Origin: an uncultured Oscillospiraceae bacterium
GTDB taxonomy: Bacteria > Bacillota > Clostridia > Oscillospirales > Oscillospiraceae
DNA length: 64,000 nucleotides
Direction: 5' to 3'
Assembly: GCA_944385415.1 (NCBI GenBank)
Contig: CALWXC010000007.1
Location: 47,645-111,644 of the forward strand
In this document: one piece after another, positions 35,514 to 44,414 of the stretch
How positions within the stretch are numbered: the stretch's first letter is position 1
How the letters are laid out: each line of letters starts with the position of its first letter
Notes under the pieces: generated by a model
What the model was told of the DNA's origin: nothing
Databases searched by the model: none
Seen by the model: only the letters and a program-made list of their open reading frames with translations
Translations under genes and position numbers: made by a program

Positions 35514-35835
35514 CGCATATGCTGCCGCCGTCATTGCCATTTGCGCCCTGGTGACGCTGCTGACCCGGGCCCTGCCCTTTCTGGTCTTCGGCAAACGGCC
35601 CCTGCCGGGGATGATGCGGTATCTGGGCAATGTGCTGCCCCCGGCCATTATGGTGATATTGGTCTGCTATTGCCTGCGGAACCTGAATTTTACGGCCTTT
35701 CCCTTTGGATTGGCGGAGATTCTCTCCTGTGTGGTGGTGGCGCTGCTCCAGTGGTTTCGGAAAAACATCTATCTGTCCATCTTGGTGGGAACTGTATTGT
35801 ATATGGTGCTCATCCGCACGGTATTCCCCGCCTGA
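35503..35835 (+). CDS. azlD: Branched-chain amino acid exporter, small subunit AzlD
   Basis: The 110-aa protein has four hydrophobic segments and the family TRALPFLVFGKRPLPGMMRY-LG segment near residue 22. Start 35503 follows GGAGG inside the end of azlC. It works as the partner of AzlC. A terminator follows after 50 bp. Confidence 0.92.
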   Translation: MGNNAYAAAVIAICALVTLLTRALPFLVFGKRPLPGMMRYLGNVLPPAIMVILVCYCLRNLNFTAFPFGLAEILSCVVVALLQWFRKNIYLSILVGTVLYMVLIRTVFPA

Positions 35836-35884
35836 GCCGGTCTTCCATACTAATTTTATCATATCACAGACAGGAGAAAAATGG

Positions 35885-35927
35885 AACAAGGACGCATTGC
35901 AAATTCTTTGCAATGCGTCCTTGTTTT
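35885..35927. terminator. Strong terminator after azlD
   Basis: A perfect 19-bp stem (35885-35903 with 35907-35925) with a TTC loop, then TTTT. It ends 17 bp before the 55-aa minus-strand gene's stop, so it may serve both directions. Confidence 0.85.
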
Positions 35928-35943
35928 CCGTACACGGTTCCTG

Positions 35944-36111
35944 TCACGGATTCCGGTACAGATAGACCACAACAGCCATGGCGATCAACAGCAAAATCAC
36001 CAGTGCAAAGACCAATCGATTGCCGATTTTCGCGGCATGGACCATCTTTTCCATCCATTGGTCGTCGTTTTCGTCCTCCTCCCAGGGGTCCCTATTGGGT
36101 TCCTGCTCCAT
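35944..36111 (-). CDS. Small single-span membrane protein (55 aa)
   Basis: The frame encodes MEQEPNREPWEEDENDDQWM-like sequence (residue 7 is Arg, 8 Asp), an acidic N terminus followed by one transmembrane helix (about 33-51, LVFALVILLLIAMAVVVYLY). The ATG directly follows the TAA of the flavoprotein gene, whose last codons hold a GAGGAGGG ribosome site, so it is translationally coupled. It could be a membrane anchor or partner for the two reductases. Family unknown. Confidence 0.7.
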   Translation of the reverse strand: MEQEPNRDPWEEDENDDQWMEKMVHAAKIGNRLVFALVILLLIAMAVVVYLYRNP

Positions 36112-36720
36112 TTACGTTCCCTCCTCAATGTCCATGGTGTCCAGCTCCGCCGCCGTCCGGCCGAACCGCTGGCCGTAGCGGGTCCAATAGGTGGTGGAAG
36201 CCCGCAAAAACATTCCCTTGGAAATGGGCATGGTACATTGGAGCGACACCGCCCGGCCCCGGGCCATGGCCCCGGCCAGCTTCCGCAGCTTCCGCCCCAC
36301 CAGGAAGCGGAACGGCGTGTCCAGAATGGCCTCGCCGCTGCCGATGGCCAGCACGCTGCCAAAGGGGCAGCCGGTTTGTTTGCAGAACAGCCGCACCATA
36401 TCCACAGCCACCCGGTTTTGTTCCGGCTCATAGAATCCGCAGTTGATGAGCACAGAGACCGTGGGCTTTTTCTCCCCCATGGACCGCTCCCACGCCTTCA
36501 AAAAGGACAGCAGCACCGTGGGCAAACCGTCGGCGTACAGGGGAAACACCAGCAAAACCTGGTCGGCGGCCCCGGCCTTGGCACACAGGGCGTTGACATC
36601 GCCCCGGAGCAGATGCTCCGTTTCGACCGCGCCGCGCCAGTACCGGCAAAAGGCTTCGGCATACCGTTTGGAGTTGGACCGGGGCGCACGGGGGCTGCCG
36701 TTGAGAATCAGCAGGTTCAT
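36112..36720 (-). CDS. Flavodoxin-like NAD(P)H-dependent FMN reductase family protein
   Basis: The 202-aa protein starts MNLLILNGSPRAPRSNSKRY, the phosphate-binding loop of the flavodoxin-like reductases, followed by VLLVFPLYADGLPTVLLSFL. A cytoplasmic FMN-dependent oxidoreductase is likely; the electron acceptor is unknown. Its start overlaps the stop of the next flavoprotein gene (ATGA), so the two form one unit with the 55-aa membrane protein. Confidence 0.8.
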   Translation of the reverse strand: MNLLILNGSPRAPRSNSKRYAEAFCRYWRGAVETEHLLRGDVNALCAKAGAADQVLLVFPLYADGLPTVLLSFLKAWERSMGEKKPTVSVLINCGFYEPEQNRVAVDMVRLFCKQTGCPFGSVLAIGSGEAILDTPFRFLVGRKLRKLAGAMARGRAVSLQCTMPISKGMFLRASTTYWTRYGQRFGRTAAELDTMDIEEGT

Positions 36721-37214
36721 TGGGCCAGCACCTCCTCCACCGTCTCGTCCAGCCGGTCCGCTGTGGTGAAATGGACCCGGACGGCGGTAAAATTCATATT
36801 TTTGGCGTTGCGCTCCACCAGACGGCGGAACAGATCCCGTTCCTCCTGGGTATCCGCGCCGTAAGCGACAATATCGGCCACCTTGGGGGCCACCTCCCGT
36901 TGGACGTGGTGGGTCTCCCCGTCCAACAGACGGATATAGGGTTTTTGAATGGGAATGGCCCGTTCCAGCATGGTTTTCATGGGTACATCGTAGCTGCCGT
37001 AGACTACGGCGCTGACGTAGAGCACCCGGCTGCTTTTGGCAATGCGGGGATAGATGGTCACGGCGTCGTCCCGGAGCACACAGCGACCGGGGGTTTTGGT
37101 CCAGCAGCCGAAGCAGCCGAGACAGGGGGCGATGGTCTGTTGGGACAGGTCCACCAGGTCCCAGCCCTCCGGCAGAGAAACGGTCAGAGGGCGGTCAGTG
37201 AGCAATAAGTTCAT
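36717..37214 (-). CDS. Flavodoxin-family protein with CxxCFxCW motif
   Basis: The 165-aa protein has a shortened N terminus and the motif APCLGCFGCWTKTPGRCVLR (about 30-49), common in iron-sulfur-flavoprotein-like and NADPH-dependent FMN reductases where it binds flavin or a cluster nearby. VVYGSYDVPMKTMLERAIP follows. The first strand lacks the usual GSPR loop, so it may pair with the neighbour as a heterodimer (inference). Confidence 0.75.
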   Translation of the reverse strand: MNLLLTDRPLTVSLPEGWDLVDLSQQTIAPCLGCFGCWTKTPGRCVLRDDAVTIYPRIAKSSRVLYVSAVVYGSYDVPMKTMLERAIPIQKPYIRLLDGETHHVQREVAPKVADIVAYGADTQEERDLFRRLVERNAKNMNFTAVRVHFTTADRLDETVEEVLAQ

Positions 37215-37244
37215 AGGCGCGTCCTTTCCAAATCGTTTTTTTAT

Positions 37245-37273
37245 ATCATATTACGCAGATAGGGTTTCGTCAA
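37245..37273 (-). promoter_or_regulatory. Sigma-A promoter of the flavoprotein genes
   Basis: On the minus strand TTGACG (37268-37273), 17 bp, TATGAT (37245-37250), about 31 bp before the start codon at 37214. Confidence 0.82.
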
Positions 37274-37298
37274 GCCCAGAATCATCACCGATCAAAAA

Positions 37299-37684
37299 TA
37301 GATAAAGTTTTACTCGATTTTTTTCAAAAAATCGCGGAGTCCAGAGGCAGGGCCTCTGGTCGCCCCGCGCACGGGGCGACATACCCGCCCGCCGCAGCGG
37401 GCGAAATTCCCAGTCGTCCAAAGCGCCATCCGCAGATGGCGCAACCCCCGGCCAACGGCCATGGCCCCCGCCGCCGCCCCTGTGGGGGTGGACGGTGGGG
37501 GCCATCTGATTCGCTTGGCGTAGGGGCCGGCATCCCTGACGGCCCCGGACGAAATGCGCCATGGACGCGTCAGGGATGCCGCGTCCTGCGAAACGGTGAC
37601 GCATTCGCCCTCATGCGCCGGTCAACGTCACCCGGTACCGCCGGGCCGATGTGGGCATCGGCCCCTACGAGCATGAACGGACTG
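37299..37684. repeat. Intergenic hairpin element D (left end plus core)
   Basis: This occupies most of the gap 37274-37738. It starts with GATAAAGTTTTACTCGATTT and the hairpin CGATTTTTTTCAAAAAATCG. CAGAGGCAGGGCCTCTG, CGCCCCGCGCACGGGGCG, CGCCCGCCGCAGCGGGCG and GCCATCCGCAGATGGCGC follow, then the GGGGCCGGCATCCCTGACGG core. No right-hand inverted end was found, and the 161-nt module is absent. Confidence 0.85.
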
Positions 37685-37694
37685 CCACACGGTC

Positions 37695-37729
37695 AAAAGG
37701 GAGTGTCGTGCTCACGACACTCCCTTTTT
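37695..37729. terminator. Perfect 16-bp hairpin downstream of the DUF2085 gene
   Basis: AAAAGGGAGTGTCGTG (37695-37710) pairs with 37713-37728 across a two-base loop; T/A runs lie on both sides, so it can end transcription in either direction. It is 10 bp past the stop codon at 37739. Confidence 0.8.
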
Positions 37730-37738
37730 CATCGGATA

Positions 37739-38107
37739 TCACGCGCCGAGCAGCGCGAACCCTGCCCGCATTCCCAGGCGATACGCCAGGGCGAAGCTGC
37801 CAATCAGCAGCAGCATGCTCCCATAACCACCAAGGAATCCCGTCCAGAGACGGCGGCGGTTGCAGCTTTCGTAGGGGGTTTTCAGTTGAATCACCCCGTC
37901 CGCCATGGCGGGCAGCAGCAGGAGCAGCCCCCAGAGCAGGGGCGGATGCCAGACGGCGTACAGCGCCGCCGACAGGACAAAGCCCAGCAGCATTCCCGTA
38001 CAGCGGGCGCAGACGGGAAACTGTCTGCCCCGGAAGAAAAAGGAGCGGTCCGGCCTGCAATGGCAGCCGCAGAAAATGGGCAGCCAACGGTAAAGCCACG
38101 ATATCAT
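37739..38107 (-). CDS. DUF2085 membrane protein
   Basis: The 122-aa protein has the family signature CHCRPDRSFFFRGRQFPVCA-RCTG (Cys/His cluster about 13-36), then three hydrophobic segments. DUF2085 proteins are predicted inner-membrane proteins of unknown function. There is no ribosome site of its own; the ATG lies 3 bp after the stop of the zinc-ribbon gene, so it is read by coupling. Confidence 0.82.
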   Translation of the reverse strand: MISWLYRWLPIFCGCHCRPDRSFFFRGRQFPVCARCTGMLLGFVLSAALYAVWHPPLLWGLLLLLPAMADGVIQLKTPYESCNRRRLWTGFLGGYGSMLLLIGSFALAYRLGMRAGFALLGA

Positions 38108-38110
38108 GGG

Positions 38111-38425
38111 TCACACGGCGACAGCAGACACTGCCGCCGCCATCAACACGACATTGAAAATCAGTGTGCCGATGGACAGCAGCACATTGACGCCGGTACC
38201 GATGAGGGCGCCGATGCCGCTGACCCGTGCGGACTTGGGCTTTTCCTGCCGCCAGACCAGAAACAGAATCAGGCCCACAATGGGCAGGAAAAACGAGAGC
38301 ACGCCCCAGCCCAGACTGCCGCTGTCGTTCAGGCTTTCGCCGGAACCGGACTGGGCCACGCCGCAGCGGGGGCAGATCACCGCCTTATCGGAAATGGGTG
38401 CGCCGCAGTTTCTGCAATATGCCAT
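38111..38425 (-). CDS. Zinc-ribbon membrane protein, paralogue 1
   Basis: The 104-aa protein starts MAYCRNCGAPISDKAVICPR, a double-zinc-ribbon-type CxxC...CxxC module, followed by two transmembrane segments (LSFFLPIVGLILFLVWRQEK and a C-terminal one). Start 38425 follows AAAGGAGAGG. It is close in sequence to the next gene upstream. Function unknown; these proteins are common in clostridia. Confidence 0.8.
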   Translation of the reverse strand: MAYCRNCGAPISDKAVICPRCGVAQSGSGESLNDSGSLGWGVLSFFLPIVGLILFLVWRQEKPKSARVSGIGALIGTGVNVLLSIGTLIFNVVLMAAAVSAVAV

Positions 38426-38481
38426 ACTCTCACCTCTCCTTTGGGATGGTTGCTGTTTGACCGCCGGAAGCGTTTCCATCA

Positions 38482-38793
38482 TCAATAGGAATAGGTTCCG
38501 ACAGAGATGGCCGCGCCGAGACCCAGTGCGAAGAGCAGCACGTACACCACAATCCAGAAAATGACGCTGATCAGAGCGCCCTTACCGGCAGCCTTGGCGG
38601 TCTTGGGCTTGGTGTCCTTCCAGACCAGGAACAGAATCAGACCCACGATGGGGACGCAGAAGCCCAGCAGGCCCCAGCCGAAGCCGCCGTTGTCGGCCTC
38701 CTGTACGCCGCTGTTGTTGACGGCTACGCCGCAGTGGACGCAGACCGCTGCCTTATCGTCGATCTGAGCACCGCAGTTCTTGCAATATGCCAT
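38482..38793 (-). CDS. Zinc-ribbon membrane protein, paralogue 2
   Basis: The 103-aa protein reads MAYCKNCGAQIDDKAAVCVH, then LLGFCVPIVGLILFLVWKDT and a second hydrophobic segment. It shares its plan with the gene ending at 38111, so it is a tandem duplicate. TTGACA on the minus strand about 60 bp upstream could be a -35, but no good -10 is at the right distance. Confidence 0.8.
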   Translation of the reverse strand: MAYCKNCGAQIDDKAAVCVHCGVAVNNSGVQEADNGGFGWGLLGFCVPIVGLILFLVWKDTKPKTAKAAGKGALISVIFWIVVYVLLFALGLGAAISVGTYSY

Positions 38794-39007
38794 AGTAATC
38801 TCCTCCGTTTTTTCAATGTTTGTTTTTCCTCATGTCAACCGGATGCCACCCTGTACCGGCGGCCGGTTGTTCCGAGGTCAGTGTATCATATCCTGTCGAT
38901 TTTTGCAATCTTTTTCCTATCGTCTTGCTGTTCTTGAAAAACTCCATTCCAAGACTCATGTTTTTTCCCGCCGCTGGCAATACTACGGGCAGAAAGGCGG
39001 TGAAATC

Positions 39008-40081
39008 TTGCAAACGTTTCATTGTAAACCCCGGATTTTTTACGGCGACGGCGCGTTGGAGCAGCTGGGCCGCTGTCAGGGCCGTTCGGTTCTGGTGGTC
39101 ACGGACCGGTATTTTGCCCAATCGGGGCTGGCCCAGGCCGTGGGCAGCCGGGTGCCGGGGGCGTCGGTGACGGTGTTTTCCGAGGTGACGCCGGACCCGT
39201 CGGCGGAGCTGGCGGCCCGCGGCGCGGCCCTCTGCGCCCGCAACGGTCACGATGTGCTCATTGCCCTGGGCGGCGGCAGTCCCATGGACTGCGCCAAGGG
39301 CATCGTCTATGTACAGGAGCAGCGGCCCCTGTTTATCGCCATCCCCACCACCTCCGGCACCGGCAGCGAGGTGACCAGTTTTTCGATTCTCTCCCACAAC
39401 GGCGTCAAGCACCCCATTGTGGACGACGCCCTGCTGCCCGACTGGGCCATTCTGGACCCGTCGCTGTTGCAGCAGCTGCCCCAATCTCTCATTGCCGACG
39501 CGGGCATGGACGTGCTGGCCCACTGTCTGGAAGCCATGGCGTCCAAAAATGCCTCCCCCTTTTCCGACGGCTACGCGGCCATGGCGTTCCGCTGGTGTTA
39601 TCAGAACCTCTCCCGCTCCTTTGACGGCGATCCGTCGGTGCGCGGTACGGTCCACGCCGCCGCCACCATGGCGGGACTGGCCTTTGACCATGCGGGCCTG
39701 GGCATCAGTCACGCATTGGCCCACGCGTTGGGCGGCCGGTTCCATGTGGCCCATGGACGGCTCAACGGCATTTTGCTGCCCGCCGTTTTGGAGTACAACG
39801 GCGCCGCCTGTCTGGGCCAATATGCGGAGCTGGCACGGGTGGCGGGCATCGAGGGCGGCACGGAGCGGCTTTTGCTGCGCAATCTGATCACCGCCCTCCG
39901 GCGGCTGCGCCGCCGCCTGCATCTGCCGGAGACGCTGACGGCGGCGGGCATTGCCCCGGCGGACCTGGACAGCGCTTTGGACGCCCTGGTGACGGCGGCC
40001 CTGGCGGACCCCTGCTGCCAGACCAATCCCCGGACCCCCACCCGGCAGGACCTGACGGACCTGCTGCGGCAGGTGCGCTAG
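39008..40081 (+). CDS. eutG: Iron-containing alcohol dehydrogenase of the eut operon (EutG-like)
   Basis: The 357-aa enzyme reduces acetaldehyde to ethanol, recycling NADH inside the microcompartment. It has the NAD-binding ALGGGSPMDCAKGI motif, PTTSGTGSEVTSFSIL and the metal-binding GISHALAHALGGRFHVAHGR. The frame is open upstream, but family similarity begins at QTFHCKPRIFYGDGALEQL. TTG at 39008 with an AAGGCGG-type site is the likely start. It directly abuts eutA. Upstream (38794-39007) no convincing promoter, ANTAR-target double hairpin or cobalamin riboswitch was seen. PduQ-like 1-propanol dehydrogenase is the alternative name. Confidence 0.85.
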   Translation: MQTFHCKPRIFYGDGALEQLGRCQGRSVLVVTDRYFAQSGLAQAVGSRVPGASVTVFSEVTPDPSAELAARGAALCARNGHDVLIALGGGSPMDCAKGIVYVQEQRPLFIAIPTTSGTGSEVTSFSILSHNGVKHPIVDDALLPDWAILDPSLLQQLPQSLIADAGMDVLAHCLEAMASKNASPFSDGYAAMAFRWCYQNLSRSFDGDPSVRGTVHAAATMAGLAFDHAGLGISHALAHALGGRFHVAHGRLNGILLPAVLEYNGAACLGQYAELARVAGIEGGTERLLLRNLITALRRLRRRLHLPETLTAAGIAPADLDSALDALVTAALADPCCQTNPRTPTRQDLTDLLRQVR

Positions 40082-41488
40082 ATGGAGCGGGCGCTGCTGT
40101 CGGTGGGGCTGGATATCGGCACCAGCACCACCCAGATGGTGCTGTCCCGGCTGACGGTGGAGAACAAGGCGTCGGCCTTTGCCGTGCCGGATTTGGCCAT
40201 CACGGACCGGGAAATCATCTATCGCTCCGCCATCCACTTTACGCCCCTGCGGTCGGACACGGTCATCGACGCCGAAGCCATCCAGGCCATTGTGGACGAG
40301 GAATACCGCAAGGCGGGCATTGACAAATCGGCCATTGAGACGGGGGCCGTCATCATCACCGGCGAGACGGCCCGCAAGGACAACGCCAGACAGGTGTTGT
40401 CGGCCCTGTCGGGCTACGCCGGGGAGTTCGTCGTGGCCACGGCCGGCCCGGACCTGGAGGGCATTCTGGCGGCCCGTGGGGCCGGGTGCGACGAGTATTC
40501 CCGAGAGCACGACACGGCGGTGCTCAATTTTGACATCGGCGGCGGCACCGCCAACGCCTGTCTCTTTGACCGGGGCCGCTGTGTGGATACGGGCTGTCTG
40601 AATGTGGGCGGGCGGCTCATCAAGTTGGACGAAAGCCACCATATCACCTACGTTTCCCCGGTGCTGGACGGTCTCACGACCCTTTCTGTGGGCCAGCCCG
40701 TGACGGAAGCGGAGTTGCAGCCCGTGGCGGACCTGCTGACGAAAGCGCTGGAGGAGGCCGCCGGACTGCGGCCCCGGACGGAGCTTTCTCAAAAGCTCAC
40801 CACCAATCGCCTCCCTACCGTCCCGACAGGTTCTCCGGTGCTGTCCTTTTCCGGCGGCGTGGCGGATATGATCTACACGGACGCGCCGCCCCCCTGGGAC
40901 GCCTTTGGCGACATGGGCGTGATTCTGGGCCGGACCATCGCCCGCTCCCCCCTGCTGCAAGGGCCGCACATCCGGCCAAAGGAGACCATCCGGGCCACGG
41001 TGGTGGGGGCCGGAAGCCACGCCACCACGCTGTCGGGCAGTACCATCGCCTATGAGGGCGTGGACTTTCCTTTAAAGAATCTCCCGGTGCTGTCCCTGAC
41101 CGCCGAGGAGACGGCGGGCACTCCACAGGAGGTTGCACAGACTGTGGAGAAAAAACTCCGCTGGTTCTGGGACGATGGCGAGCCGTCGCCGGTGGTGCTG
41201 GCCTTTCCGGGGCAGCACAGCCCTGATTTCCAGACCATTGAGCGGCTGGCCGAGGGACTTTTATCCGGCCTTGCCCCGTTGCAGCAGGCGGGCTTGCCCC
41301 TGCTGGTGGCGGTGACGGCGGACATGGCGAAGGCCTTGGGTCAGGCCATGCTGTGCCGGATGGCCCAGCCCCGGCATCTTTTGTGCATGGACGGCTTGAC
41401 CATGGAAACGGGCATGTATCTCGATATCGGCTCCCCCGTGGGCAGCGCATTGCCCGTGGTGGTGAAAACATTACTATTTGATCGGTGA
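40082..41488 (+). CDS. eutA: Ethanolamine ammonia-lyase reactivating factor EutA
   Basis: The 468-aa ATPase of the actin/Hsp70 fold swaps damaged cobalamin out of EutBC. It starts ERALLSVGLDIGTSTTQMVL with the phosphate-1 loop, and LNFDIGGGTANACLFDRG forms the phosphate-2 loop (about 155). The ATG begins immediately after the eutG stop codon. Length matches the family. Confidence 0.95.
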   Translation: MERALLSVGLDIGTSTTQMVLSRLTVENKASAFAVPDLAITDREIIYRSAIHFTPLRSDTVIDAEAIQAIVDEEYRKAGIDKSAIETGAVIITGETARKDNARQVLSALSGYAGEFVVATAGPDLEGILAARGAGCDEYSREHDTAVLNFDIGGGTANACLFDRGRCVDTGCLNVGGRLIKLDESHHITYVSPVLDGLTTLSVGQPVTEAELQPVADLLTKALEEAAGLRPRTELSQKLTTNRLPTVPTGSPVLSFSGGVADMIYTDAPPPWDAFGDMGVILGRTIARSPLLQGPHIRPKETIRATVVGAGSHATTLSGSTIAYEGVDFPLKNLPVLSLTAEETAGTPQEVAQTVEKKLRWFWDDGEPSPVVLAFPGQHSPDFQTIERLAEGLLSGLAPLQQAGLPLLVAVTADMAKALGQAMLCRMAQPRHLLCMDGLTMETGMYLDIGSPVGSALPVVVKTLLFDR

Positions 41489-41498
41489 GGTGTAGGAA

Positions 41499-42863
41499 TT
41501 GAAACTGCAAACGACGCTCTTTGGCAAGACATACCAGTTCCGCGATTTGCGGGACGTCATGGCCAAGGCCAACGAGGAAAAATCCGGCGACAAGCTGGCA
41601 GGCATCGCCGCCGAGGACGCCCAGGAGCGGGTGGCGGCCAAGGCGGTGCTGGCGGAGATCCCCCTGCGGGACCTGTACGAAAACCCCGCCGTCCCCTATG
41701 AGCAGGACGAGGTGACGCGGCTGATTATCGACGGCGTCAACCGGACCATTTACCAGGAGATTGCCGGATGGACCGTGTCCCAGCTGCGGGAATGGCTCCT
41801 GGACGAGCGGACCACCGGCGACAAAATCCGGCGGATTTCCCGCGGCTTGACCGCCGAGATGATCGCCGCCGTCGCCAAGCTCATGAGCAATCTGGATTTG
41901 GTGTACGCCGCCTCCAAAATCCGCGTCACGGCCCACTGCAATACCACCATCGGCCTGCCCGGTACCCTTTCCTGCCGTCTCCAGCCCAACCACACCACCG
42001 ACGACCCCGACGGTATCATGGCGTCTCTGCTGGAGGGTCTCACCTACGGCGCAGGCGACGCGGTGTTGGGGCTGAACCCGGTGGATGACAGTGTGGAGAG
42101 TGTGGAGCGGGTCCTGAAACGCTTTGACGAAATCCGCAACCGCTGGGAGATTCCCACACAGATCTGTGTGCTGGCCCATGTGACCACCCAGATGGAGGCC
42201 GTCCGCAAGGGTGCCCCATCGGATTTGATTTTCCAATCCATTGCGGGCAGCCAGAAAGGCAATGAGGCGTTTGGCTTCGCCGCCGCCCAGATCGAGGAGG
42301 CCCGCCAGCTGATGTTGGAGCAGGGCACCTGTGAGGGGCCCAACGTCCTGTATTTTGAGACAGGCCAGGGTTCGGAGCTGTCCAGCGAAGCCCATTACGA
42401 TTGGGACCAGGTGACCATGGAAGCCCGGTGCTATGGCTTTGCCCGGCCGTTCCAGCCCTTCCTGGTCAATACGGTGGTGGGCTTTATCGGCCCCGAGTAC
42501 CTCTATGACGCCCGGCAGGTCATCCGGGCCGGTCTGGAGGACCACTTTATGGGCAAGCTGACGGGCATTCCCATGGGCTGCGACGCCTGTTACACCAACC
42601 ATATGAAAGCCGACCAGAACGACATTGAAAATCTGGCCCTGCTGCTGACCTCCGCCGGATGCAATTACTTTATGGGCATCCCCCACGGCGATGATATTAT
42701 GCTCAACTACCAGACCACGGGCTTTCATGAGACGGCGGCGCTGCGGGAGATCTTCGGTCTCACGGCCATCCCGCCGTTCCAGAAGTGGCTGGAGGACATG
42801 GGCTTTGTGGAAAACGGCAAGCTGACGGCCCGGGCCGGTGACGGCTCCATTCTCTTGGCATAG
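41499..42863 (+). CDS. eutB: Ethanolamine ammonia-lyase large subunit EutB
   Basis: The 454-aa TIM-barrel subunit binds ethanolamine and, with EutC and adenosylcobalamin, forms acetaldehyde and ammonia. Recognisable segments are VRKGAPSDLIFQSIAGSQKG, GQGSELSSEAHYDWDQVTME and GIPMGCDACYTNHMKADQND. The start codon is TTG at 41499 behind AGGTGTAGGA; family alignments begin at KLQTTLFGKTYQF. Confidence 0.97.
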   Translation: MKLQTTLFGKTYQFRDLRDVMAKANEEKSGDKLAGIAAEDAQERVAAKAVLAEIPLRDLYENPAVPYEQDEVTRLIIDGVNRTIYQEIAGWTVSQLREWLLDERTTGDKIRRISRGLTAEMIAAVAKLMSNLDLVYAASKIRVTAHCNTTIGLPGTLSCRLQPNHTTDDPDGIMASLLEGLTYGAGDAVLGLNPVDDSVESVERVLKRFDEIRNRWEIPTQICVLAHVTTQMEAVRKGAPSDLIFQSIAGSQKGNEAFGFAAAQIEEARQLMLEQGTCEGPNVLYFETGQGSELSSEAHYDWDQVTMEARCYGFARPFQPFLVNTVVGFIGPEYLYDARQVIRAGLEDHFMGKLTGIPMGCDACYTNHMKADQNDIENLALLLTSAGCNYFMGIPHGDDIMLNYQTTGFHETAALREIFGLTAIPPFQKWLEDMGFVENGKLTARAGDGSILLA

Positions 42864-42874
42864 GAGGGGACGAG

Positions 42875-43756
42875 ATGAACAAGGAAGAACTGAAAGCCAT
42901 GGTGGCCCAAATGCTGCGGGACATGGGCCAGCATTCCGGCAGCGCCGCGCCCGCCCATTCCGCCGCCCCGTCCCACAGCGACGGAGCCGTGGACGACCTT
43001 TCCAAAATCGACCTGCGCAAGCAGTATCTGGTGGAGAACCCGGCCAACGGCCCGGCCTTTCTGGCCCTGAAAGCCAAAACCCCCGCCCGCATCGGCGTGG
43101 GACGGGCCGGGGCCCGGTATAAGACCGTCACCCTGCTGCGGTTCCGGGCCGACCACGCCGCCGCCCAGGACAGCGTGTTCTCCCAGGTGCCGGAATCCTT
43201 TTACAAAAGCAACGATCTGGTCTACGTCAAGACCAAGTGCGAGGACAAGGACGAGTATTTGACCCGCCCCGACCTGGGCCGCCGCTTTGACGAAAAGAAT
43301 CAGGCCATTATCAAGGAGACTTGCGGCCACCATCCCAAGGTCCTGCTGGTCATCGGCGACGGCCTCAGCTCCGCCGCCATCGAAGCCAACGCCATGGACT
43401 GTGCCCGGGCCATCCGTCAGGGCCTGAGCGCCTACGGCATCGAGCTGGGCAAAACGCTGTTTATCCAGTATTGCCGCGTGGGCGCGTCGGACCACATCGG
43501 CTCTCTGACGGACGCGGAGCTGGTCTGCATGCTGGTGGGCGAACGGCCGGGCCTGGTGACCGCTGAATCCATGTCGGCCTATCTCACCTACAATCCCCGC
43601 ATCGGCGTGCCGGAGTCGGCCCGGACCGTGGTTTCCAATATCCACCGCCAGGGTACCCCCGCCGTGGAAGCAGGCGCCCACATTGCGTCTCTGATCCGGC
43701 AAATGCTGGAGAAGAAATGCTCCGGCGTGGCCTTTCGCCAGGGGGTGGGCCAATGA
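42875..43756 (+). CDS. eutC: Ethanolamine ammonia-lyase small subunit EutC
   Basis: The 293-aa B12-binding subunit has GDGLSSAAIEANAMD and YCRVGASDHIGSLTDAEL. The first 18 residues (MNKEELKAMVAQMLRDMG) form an amphipathic helix followed by a Ser/Ala/His-rich linker (about 19-42), the layout of an encapsulation peptide that directs cargo into the shell. AGGAGGGG precedes the ATG. It overlaps eutL. Confidence 0.97.
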   Translation: MNKEELKAMVAQMLRDMGQHSGSAAPAHSAAPSHSDGAVDDLSKIDLRKQYLVENPANGPAFLALKAKTPARIGVGRAGARYKTVTLLRFRADHAAAQDSVFSQVPESFYKSNDLVYVKTKCEDKDEYLTRPDLGRRFDEKNQAIIKETCGHHPKVLLVIGDGLSSAAIEANAMDCARAIRQGLSAYGIELGKTLFIQYCRVGASDHIGSLTDAELVCMLVGERPGLVTAESMSAYLTYNPRIGVPESARTVVSNIHRQGTPAVEAGAHIASLIRQMLEKKCSGVAFRQGVGQ

Positions 43757-44412
43757 CCGGTGATACCCTGCCCGTGGAGATTCTGACGCTGCAATTGATT
43801 GCCAACGTCTCCCCGGATCTGGCCCGGCGGCTGGGTCTGGATTCCCGTCACAAATCCATCGGCCTGCTGTCCACCGACTGCGACGATGTGACGTATATGG
43901 CGCTGGACGAGGCGACGAAAAAGGCCGCCGTGGACGTGGTCTACGCCCGCAGTCTCTACGCCGGCGCCGCCAACGCCTCCACCCGGCTGGCCGGTGAGGT
44001 CATCGGCATTCTGGCCGGGCCCAGTCCGTCGGAGGTGACGGCGGGTTTGCAGAGCGCCGCCGATTTTCTCCGCTCCGGCGTGGGGTTCCAGACGGCCAAC
44101 GATCAGGGGGATGTGGTATATCTGGCCCACTGTGTCTCCCGGACCGGCTCCTATCTGTCGAAGGTGGCCAAGGTGCCCCAGGGCGAGGCCATCGCCTATC
44201 TGATTGCCCCGCCGGTGGAGGCCATGGTGGCATTGGACGCGGCGCTGAAAGCGGCGGACGTCCGGATGACCGCCCTTTTCGCCCCACCCAGCGAGACCAA
44301 CTTCGCCGGTGGACTGCTCACCGGCACCCAGAGCGCGTGTATCGCCGCCTGTGACGCCTTTGGCGAAGCCGTCCGGGCCGTGGCCGCCGCGCCGCAGAGT
44401 TATGGAGGATGA
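43753..44412 (+). CDS. eutL: Microcompartment shell protein EutL (trimeric tandem BMC)
   Basis: The 219-aa protein has two circularly permuted BMC domains and forms pseudo-hexameric tiles with a gated pore. It begins TGDTLPVEILTLQLIANVSP and contains HKSIGLLSTDCDDVTYMALD and AHCVSRTGSYLSKVA. Start 43753 overlaps the eutC stop (ATGA), giving tight coupling. Confidence 0.94.
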   Translation: MTGDTLPVEILTLQLIANVSPDLARRLGLDSRHKSIGLLSTDCDDVTYMALDEATKKAAVDVVYARSLYAGAANASTRLAGEVIGILAGPSPSEVTAGLQSAADFLRSGVGFQTANDQGDVVYLAHCVSRTGSYLSKVAKVPQGEAIAYLIAPPVEAMVALDAALKAADVRMTALFAPPSETNFAGGLLTGTQSACIAACDAFGEAVRAVAAAPQSYGG

Positions 44413-44414
44413 GT

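Noticed and set aside
38794..39007. ANTAR/EutV double hairpin or B12 riboswitch before eutG
   Set aside because: I looked for paired six-base-loop hairpins and for a B12-box-like segment and saw none that convinced.
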